A stretch of DNA of 64,000 nt from NCBI RefSeq assembly GCF_900187505.1, contig NZ_FYDL01000002.1:1-64000 (forward strand), given 5' to 3'. The notes under the pieces were generated by a model. It worked only from the letters and a program-made list of their open reading frames with translations, had not been told where the DNA came from and made no database searches. Positions within the stretch are counted from its first letter, which is position 1; every line of letters starts with the position of its first letter. This stretch comes from Pseudomonas sp. Irchel s3h17. Its GTDB lineage: Bacteria > Pseudomonadota > Gammaproteobacteria > Pseudomonadales > Pseudomonadaceae. Both the position numbers and the translations under genes were made by a program. Shown here in pieces: positions 58,622 to 64,000 of the stretch.

Positions 58622-59683
58622 TTACCGGCCAAATAGATCCAGTTGCTCGAACCCGCCCCGCAGATCCTGCAAACGCACGCCAATCCCCAGCAATCGCACC
58701 GGCTTGCCACCCCGATTGAATGCCTGTGTCAGCAACAGCTGAAAACTGCCCAAATCCCGCCCCGCGCCGGCCTGCTCCAGCGTTGTCTGGGTAAAATCAT
58801 GAAACTTCACCTTCACGAACGGCTTGCCCGGACGGTAACTGCTGTCGATGCGGGCCATGCGCCCATTCAGGGACTCCAGCAACGCTGGCAGCTTGTCCAG
58901 GCAGCTGACCAGGTCTGGCAGATCGACGTCGTAGGTGTTTTCCACGCTCACCGACTGCCGCCGACTGTCGTTCTGCACCTGCCGCTCATCAATCCCACGC
59001 GCCAGCCCCCATAACCGCTCGCCGAAACTGCCGAACTCGCGCACCAGCGCCAGCTTGTTCCACTCGCGCAACTGCAGGCAGTCGACGATCCCCAGTCGGG
59101 CCAGCTTGTCCGCCGTGACCTTCCCCACCCCATGCAACTTGCTTACTGGCAGCTGCGAGACAAAATCCTCGACCTGATCCGGCGTGATCACAAACAACCC
59201 GTTGGGTTTTTTCCAGTCACTGGCGATCTTTGCCAGGAACTTGTTCGGCGCCACGCCTGCCGACACCGTGATATGCAACTGATTGGAGACCCGGCGCCGG
59301 ATATCCTGGGCAATTCGCGTGGCACTGCCCGCGAAATGGGTACTCTCGGACACATCGAGGTAAGCCTCGTCCAGCGACAGGGGCTCGATCAGCTCGGTGT
59401 AATCGCGAAAGATGGCCTGGATTTCCTTCGACGCCTCTCGATAGGCTTCCATCCGCGGCTTGACGATGACCAGGTCCGGGCACAGCTTCAGTGCATGTCG
59501 CGAAGACATCGCCGACCGTACCCCAAAGGCTCGTGCCTCATAGTTGCAGGTTGCAATGACGCCCCGCCGGTCCGCCGAACCACCCACGGCCAGCGGCTTG
59601 CTGGCCAGCGTTGGGTCGTCACGCATCTCGATGGCAGCATAAAAGCAGTCGCAGTCGACGTGAATGATTTTGCGTTGCGTCAT
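58622..59683 (-). CDS. dinB: DNA polymerase IV (DinB)
   Basis: DinB is a Y-family translesion polymerase. The 353-residue product has HVDCDCFYAAIEM with catalytic Asp, the SLDEAYLDV motif with Asp-Glu, LHGVGKVTADKL helix-hairpin-helix and a C-terminal clamp-binding peptide QLDLF. An SOS box is 68 bases upstream (59751-59766). It is monocistronic and convergent with the proS/lipoprotein unit. Confidence 0.97.
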   Translation of the reverse strand: MTQRKIIHVDCDCFYAAIEMRDDPTLASKPLAVGGSADRRGVIATCNYEARAFGVRSAMSSRHALKLCPDLVIVKPRMEAYREASKEIQAIFRDYTELIEPLSLDEAYLDVSESTHFAGSATRIAQDIRRRVSNQLHITVSAGVAPNKFLAKIASDWKKPNGLFVITPDQVEDFVSQLPVSKLHGVGKVTADKLARLGIVDCLQLREWNKLALVREFGSFGERLWGLARGIDERQVQNDSRRQSVSVENTYDVDLPDLVSCLDKLPALLESLNGRMARIDSSYRPGKPFVKVKFHDFTQTTLEQAGAGRDLGSFQLLLTQAFNRGGKPVRLLGIGVRLQDLRGGFEQLDLFGR

Positions 59684-59750
59684 ATCAAGGCGGTGTTCAA
59701 TGAAGGAAAAGGAACCCAAACAAGCCAGATCACCAGTATCTCACTGACAA

Positions 59751-59766
59751 CTGTATATAGCACCAG
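59751..59766 (-). promoter_or_regulatory. LexA (SOS) box upstream of dinB
   Basis: On the minus strand CTGGTGCTATATACAG has the CTG-N10-CAG form with an AT-rich core, as in the Pseudomonas LexA box. It lies 68 bases before the dinB ATG. SOS control of dinB is known; this site fits it. Confidence 0.8.
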
Positions 59767-59941
59767 TACCTTGAATCTTCTCTCCCGAGGGTAGGACAGG
59801 TGATTGGTGGATTTATTTTTTCAATCGAGTTCAAGCCGCCAATAGAGCTGAAAGCCTTGCACAGCAAGCCCTCAAGCCCATAACCCTCCTGACAAAAAAC
59901 GCTAACCGATTGAACAGACAGCATTTTTTCTGAATCAATCG

Positions 59942-59969
59942 TTGACAGCACCCTGATCCTCTGTAGAAT
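59942..59969 (+). promoter_or_regulatory. Sigma-70 promoter, first initiator tRNA
   Basis: TTGACA (59942) and TAGAAT (59964) with a 16-bp spacer. The GC-rich discriminator gccgacacac follows, as in stringently controlled stable RNA promoters. Confidence 0.8.
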
Positions 59970-59982
59970 GCCGACACACAGA

Positions 59983-60059
<77 letters not shown>

Positions 60060-60065
60060 AACATC

Positions 60066-60098
60066 AAAAAAGGCTACTCGAAAGAGTGGCCTTTTTTG
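60066..60098 (+). terminator. Terminator of tRNA-fMet copy 1
   Basis: aaaaaaggctactc-gaaa-gagtggcctttttt is a stem of about 9 bp with one G-T wobble and six T. Confidence 0.9.
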
Positions 60099-60238
60099 TG
60101 CGTGCATGTTTTACCCCTCCCCCTGGGGAGCAAACATCGAGATACGATAATTTTTCTTTGTACATCTGATACTTAACCGCAAACCCACAACCGCTTGGGG
60201 TGAATTCAGGTTTATTTGACCCCGCGAACAATTAACGG

Positions 60239-60266
60239 TTGACACTCAGGCGTTCACCTGTAGGAT
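60239..60266 (+). promoter_or_regulatory. Sigma-70 promoter, second initiator tRNA
   Basis: TTGACA (60239) and TAGGAT (60261) with a 16-bp spacer, followed by the same gccgacacac discriminator. The -10 differs from copies 1 and 3 by one base. Confidence 0.8.
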
Positions 60267-60279
60267 GCCGACACACAGA

Positions 60280-60356
<77 letters not shown>

Positions 60357-60362
60357 AACATC

Positions 60363-60395
60363 AAAAAAGGCTACTCGAAAGAGTGGCCTTTTTTG
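60363..60395 (+). terminator. Terminator of tRNA-fMet copy 2
   Basis: Same stem-loop and T-run as for copy 1. Confidence 0.9.
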
Positions 60396-60536
60396 TGCGT
60401 GCGTGTTTTTACCTCTCCCCCTGCGGAGCAAACACCGAGACACGATAAGTTCTCGTTGTGCGTCCGAGACTTAACCGTACACCCAGGACCGCTTGAGGCG
60501 AATTTACGTTTATTTGACCGCGTGTATAATTAACAG

Positions 60537-60564
60537 TTGACACTCCGGCGTTCGCCTGTAGAAT
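60537..60564 (+). promoter_or_regulatory. Sigma-70 promoter, third initiator tRNA
   Basis: TTGACA (60537) and TAGAAT (60559) with a 16-bp spacer; discriminator gccgccacac. Confidence 0.8.
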
Positions 60565-60577
60565 GCCGCCACACAGA

Positions 60578-60654
<77 letters not shown>

Positions 60655-60660
60655 AACATC

Positions 60661-60693
60661 AAAAAAGGCTACTCGAAAGAGTGGCCTTTTTTG
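60661..60693 (+). terminator. Terminator of tRNA-fMet copy 3
   Basis: Same stem-loop and T-run as for copies 1 and 2. Confidence 0.9.
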
Positions 60694-60925
60694 TGCCTGT
60701 CGAAAAACCCTTTCGTAACAATAGCCTGGCAACTCGCTGCCCGCCCCCCCTCGCCCTCCCGCCTCCAACATCTCAAGCTATGCTCAAGCACAAGTCTGCC
60801 TTGCGCATTGGCGACGCACATCCGCGGGGCGATACGCGTTAATATTTGTAACTATTTTTTTCTGCAGGGATTGGTAACTTGGCTGGATACCCCCATCCTG
60901 TCGCGCACAATCCAAGAGGTGATTG

Positions 60926-63568
60926 ATGCGCGCCAACTCGTCTGACTCACAAGACACCGTGACAGGAACTCAACCGATCAACGCCAGCCGCTTGCACTGG
61001 CTGGACCTGATCAGCAAATACCGCCAGCCCATTGGCTTGGCAGTGACGCTGCTGTTGTTCGCGATCGCCCTGATTGCCTGTCGTCATCTATTAAGCGAAC
61101 TCGACCTCTACGCCCTGCACGATTCGATCCTGCAAGTCCCGCAGCCAGCCTTGCTCGGCGCATTGGGCGCAACGATTGTCGGCTTCATGGTGTTGCTCGG
61201 CTATGAATGGTCGGCGACGCGTTTTGCCGGCGTAACCCTGCCAGCCCGCACCCTGTTTCTGGGGGGCTTCACTGCATTCGCAATCGGCAATGCCATCGGC
61301 CTGTCGCTACTGTCGGGCGGCTCGGTGCGCTATCGCCTATACGCGCGCCACGGCCTGGGGGCGGCAGAAGTCGCCCGCATGACCCTGTTTGCCAGTTTGT
61401 CTCTGGGCTGTGCCCTGCCTCCGCTGGCCGCCCTGGCCACGTTGAGCAACCTGCCCGCCGCGTCTGTTGCACTGCACGTGTCGCAACCTGTGCTGGCGGC
61501 GATTGCGATTGCCATACTGCTGCTGTGCGCGATCCTGGCGATCGGCCTCTACCGTCGTCGCCTGCCCGAGCAGCCATATGCGGATAATTTGCTGGTGCGT
61601 ATCGGTCGGCGAACCCTGCGCCTGCCAGGCCGGCGCCTGACCTTCCTGCAACTGATCATCACCGCGCTCGACGTGGCGGCTGCCGCGACCGTTCTGTACC
61701 TGCTGCTACCGCAGGCTCCCCCCTTCGGTGCGTTCCTGCTGGTTTATCTTCTGGCCCTGGCCGCGGGCGTGCTCAGCCACGTACCGGGGGGAGTCGGGGT
61801 ATTCGAAGCCATCTTGCTGGCCGCGTTCGCCGACACGCTCGGTGCCGCACCACTGGCCGCCGCACTGCTGCTGTATCGGCTGATCTATGTGATCCTGCCG
61901 ATGCTGGCGGCGTGCATTCTGCTGTTGATCAATGAAGCCCAGCGACTGTTCACCACCCGTGAAGCATTGCGCACCGCCTCCGGGCTGGCTGCGCCGGTAC
62001 TGGCCGTGTTGGTATTTCTCTCCGGCGTGGTCCTGCTGTTCTCCGGCGCCACGCCAGAGATCGATACTCGCCTGGAACATATCGGCTTTCTGATCCCTCA
62101 TCGCCTGATTGACGCGTCGCACTTCGGCGCCAGCCTGATCGGCGTGCTGTGCCTGCTGCTGGCCCAGGGCTTGCGCCGCCGGCTGTCGGCCGCATGGATG
62201 CTGACCACCGTGTTGCTGCTGGCTGGCGCCCTGCTTTCGCTGCTCAAGGGTTTCGACTGGGAAGAAGCCAGCCTGCTGATCCTGACGGCCAGCCTGCTGG
62301 CCATTTTCCGTCGCTCGTTCTATCGCCCCAGCCGCCTGACCGAACTGCCCTTCTCGCCCCTGTACCTGGTGGCCAGCGTCTGCGTACTGGGTGCCTCGAT
62401 CTGGTTGCTGCTGTTTGCCTATCAGGACGTGCCCTACAGCCACGAACTCTGGTGGCAATTCACCCTGGACTCCGATGCGCCCCGTGGCCTGCGCTCGCTG
62501 CTCGGCGCCGCGGTGGTACTGGTGGTCGTGTCGCTGACCTGGTTGCTGCGCACCGAACGCCCGGTGATCCACCTGCCCGACAACACCGAGCTGGATAAGG
62601 CCCAGAAGATTCTGCTGGCCTCGGCGCAGCCGGACGGAGGCCTGGCCCTGACCGGTGACAAGGCGCTGCTGTTCAACCCCGACGACAACGCCTTCCTGAT
62701 GTACGCGCGCCGTGGCCGCAGCCTGGTGGCGCTGTACGACCCGATCGGACCGCCCCAGCAGCGCGCCGAGATGATCTGGCAGTTCCGCGATCTGTGCGAC
62801 CTGCACCACGCCCGCCCGGTGTTCTACCAGGTGCGTGCCGAGAACCTGCCCTACTACATGGACATCGGCCTGACCGCGATCAAGCTTGGCGAGGAAGCCC
62901 GGGTCGACCTGCAGCGCTTCGACCTCGACGCCAAGGGCAAGGAGATGAAAGACCTGCGATACACCTGGAACCGTGGCACCCGCGATGGTTTGTCGCTGGA
63001 GATCTTCGAACCAGGGCAGGCACCGATGGACGAACTGAAAGTCATCTCCGACGCCTGGCTCACTGGCAAGAACGTGCGCGAGAAAGGCTTCTCGCTCGGC
63101 CGCTTCAGCGACGACTACCTGAAGCACTTTCGCATTGCGATCATTCACTTTGAAGGCCGCCCGGTGGCGTTCTCCAACCTGCTCGAGACCTACAGCCACG
63201 ACCTGGCCAGCCTCGACCTGATGCGTGCACACCCCGAAGCCCCGAAGCTGACCATGGAATTCATGATGGTCGGCCTGATTCAATATTATAAAAGCCATGG
63301 CTATGCACGCTTCAGCCTGGGCATGGTCCCATTGTCAGGCTTGCAGCCGCGTCGCGGTGCGCCACTGACCCAGCGCCTCGGCTCGATGGTGTTCCGCCGA
63401 GGCGAGCAGCTCTACAATTTCCAGGGGCTGCGCCGCTTCAAAGACAAGTTCCAGCCCGACTGGGAACCCCGCTACATGGCCGTACCCGCCGGACTCGATC
63501 CGCTGGTGGCACTGGCCGATACCGCCGCCCTGATTGCGGGCGGCTTGACTGGATTGGTGAAACGCTGA
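60926..63568 (+). CDS. mprF: Aminoacyl-phosphatidylglycerol synthase/flippase MprF
   Basis: MprF moves alanine or lysine from tRNA to phosphatidylglycerol and flips the product, lowering net membrane charge and raising resistance to cationic peptides. The 880-residue protein has about 14 helices in the N-terminal flippase half (GGFTAFAIGNAIGLSLLSGGSVRYRLY; LSHVPGGVGVFEAILLAAF) and a cytosolic synthase domain (KALLFNPDDNAFLMYARRGRSLVALYDPIG, GLSLEIFEPG, MEFMMVGLIQYYKSHGYARFSLGMVPLSG). P. aeruginosa MprF makes alanyl-PG; specificity here is inferred. ATG follows AGAGGTG. It overlaps the next gene by one base (TGATG). Confidence 0.95.
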   Translation: MRANSSDSQDTVTGTQPINASRLHWLDLISKYRQPIGLAVTLLLFAIALIACRHLLSELDLYALHDSILQVPQPALLGALGATIVGFMVLLGYEWSATRFAGVTLPARTLFLGGFTAFAIGNAIGLSLLSGGSVRYRLYARHGLGAAEVARMTLFASLSLGCALPPLAALATLSNLPAASVALHVSQPVLAAIAIAILLLCAILAIGLYRRRLPEQPYADNLLVRIGRRTLRLPGRRLTFLQLIITALDVAAAATVLYLLLPQAPPFGAFLLVYLLALAAGVLSHVPGGVGVFEAILLAAFADTLGAAPLAAALLLYRLIYVILPMLAACILLLINEAQRLFTTREALRTASGLAAPVLAVLVFLSGVVLLFSGATPEIDTRLEHIGFLIPHRLIDASHFGASLIGVLCLLLAQGLRRRLSAAWMLTTVLLLAGALLSLLKGFDWEEASLLILTASLLAIFRRSFYRPSRLTELPFSPLYLVASVCVLGASIWLLLFAYQDVPYSHELWWQFTLDSDAPRGLRSLLGAAVVLVVVSLTWLLRTERPVIHLPDNTELDKAQKILLASAQPDGGLALTGDKALLFNPDDNAFLMYARRGRSLVALYDPIGPPQQRAEMIWQFRDLCDLHHARPVFYQVRAENLPYYMDIGLTAIKLGEEARVDLQRFDLDAKGKEMKDLRYTWNRGTRDGLSLEIFEPGQAPMDELKVISDAWLTGKNVREKGFSLGRFSDDYLKHFRIAIIHFEGRPVAFSNLLETYSHDLASLDLMRAHPEAPKLTMEFMMVGLIQYYKSHGYARFSLGMVPLSGLQPRRGAPLTQRLGSMVFRRGEQLYNFQGLRRFKDKFQPDWEPRYMAVPAGLDPLVALADTAALIAGGLTGLVKR

Positions 63569-64000
63569 TGATCCGACGTGCCTGGCGGTATGTACTGGCC
63601 ACTCTGGTGGTACTGGCTGTAATACTCGGCGGTGGCTACTGGTACTGGAACCGCCCCGCCCCCGAACCAACCCTGGAAGTGCTGGCGCCGCCTGACGGCG
63701 CACCCATGACCCGGGTCATTCCTGGCTCGACGCCCCACGCCCGGGTGGTGGTTGCGGTGACCGATGAACAGAAGCTGAGCGACAAGCAACTGATTGCCCT
63801 GAGCCGTGGCGGTGCCGCGCAGATCGTGCAAGTGATCCTGCCCAAGGACTGCCTGCTGCAAGGGCGGGCGCTGCAATCGGCACTCAGGGAACTCAAGGGC
63901 CCGGCGACGCTGGTCAGCGGCATCGGTCCGGGCGCGGTACTGGCCTGGCGCTGGCTGGCCGAACAGCAGGACGACAAGTCCCAGGCGGTCTCGGTCGACC
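63568..64000 (+). CDS. VirJ/AcvB-like alpha/beta hydrolase, 5' part
   Basis: This partial protein starts inside the mprF stop (TGATG). It has an N-terminal signal anchor (residues about 7-28, YVLATLVVLAVILGGGYWYW), then a periplasmic part with ARVVVAVTDEQKLSDKQLIALSRGGAAQIVQVILPKDC, like the AcvB/VirJ proteins. In P. aeruginosa the gene after the A-PG synthase (PA0919) encodes an alanyl-PG hydrolase, so this one probably removes the amino acid again. Open to the window end; the catalytic half lies outside. Confidence 0.8.
   Translation, partial: MIRRAWRYVLATLVVLAVILGGGYWYWNRPAPEPTLEVLAPPDGAPMTRVIPGSTPHARVVVAVTDEQKLSDKQLIALSRGGAAQIVQVILPKDCLLQGRALQSALRELKGPATLVSGIGPGAVLAWRWLAEQQDDKSQAVSVD

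Overview
The window looks like chromosomal DNA of a Pseudomonas species, most likely of the P. fluorescens lineage. GC content is high, gene order in several blocks matches what I remember of P. aeruginosa PAO1, and the intergenic gaps carry Pseudomonas-type REP palindromes (inverted pairs of the gtgggagc / cgcgggcaagcccgctccc and gtggcgaggga kinds). Family names and synteny come from memory; no search was run.

Layout. (1) 1-1385: the 5' part of a group II intron with an internally deleted reverse transcriptase, on the minus strand, placed directly after the terminator of a small cbb3-oxidase subunit gene (ccoM) that has ANR/FNR boxes upstream. (2) 1708-13062: two small conserved genes, rapA, an MFS transporter, an MHYT-GGDEF-EAL protein (nbdA-like), a beta-hydroxyacid dehydrogenase, and a solitary 725-residue protein carrying the full set of FtsZ/tubulin GTPase loops, the most unusual gene here. 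(3) 13063-18717: a DUF2288 gene and the branched-chain amino acid transporter braCDEFG. (4) 18734-21536: a 215-bp nested palindrome and a four-gene bufferin (DUF2282/MNIO/DUF2063/DoxX) metal-response operon. (5) 21527-31148: a LysR regulator with a divergent short-chain dehydrogenase, a lipoprotein, a flavoprotein, a cysteine synthase-like PLP enzyme, nhaA, a SlyB-like lipoprotein, pdxH and an OmpA-domain lipoprotein. (6) 31270-46057: a serine hydrolase, a secreted glycoside hydrolase, dinG, a CopD-like membrane protein, a (CCA)19 microsatellite with a dispersed-repeat block, a collagen-like secreted protein, twin OmpA/TSP3 lipoproteins, a methyltransferase-like protein, ychJ, a His-rich SEC-C protein, an isochorismatase-fold protein and the AHL acylase quiP. 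(7) 46302-50487: a basic amino-acid ABC transporter in the order J-Q-M-(AotO-like)-P. (8) 50533-64000: small unknown genes, dcd, a cold-shock gene, a DUF481 protein, an alkyltransferase-like protein, ampG, proS, a lipoprotein, dinB with an SOS box, three tandem initiator tRNA genes each with its own promoter and terminator, mprF, and the start of a virJ/acvB-like gene.

How the genes work together. Most of the window is core metabolism and envelope biology. The clear multi-gene units are braCDEFG (Leu/Ile/Val uptake), the bufferin operon (a modified peptide metallophore with its maturation enzymes), the J-Q-M-O-P transporter, and the mprF/virJ pair (synthesis and probably turnover of aminoacyl-phosphatidylglycerol). 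Both ABC operons have a hairpin terminator between the binding-protein gene and the permease genes, which would give excess binding protein. The only clear mobile element is the decayed intron at the left edge.
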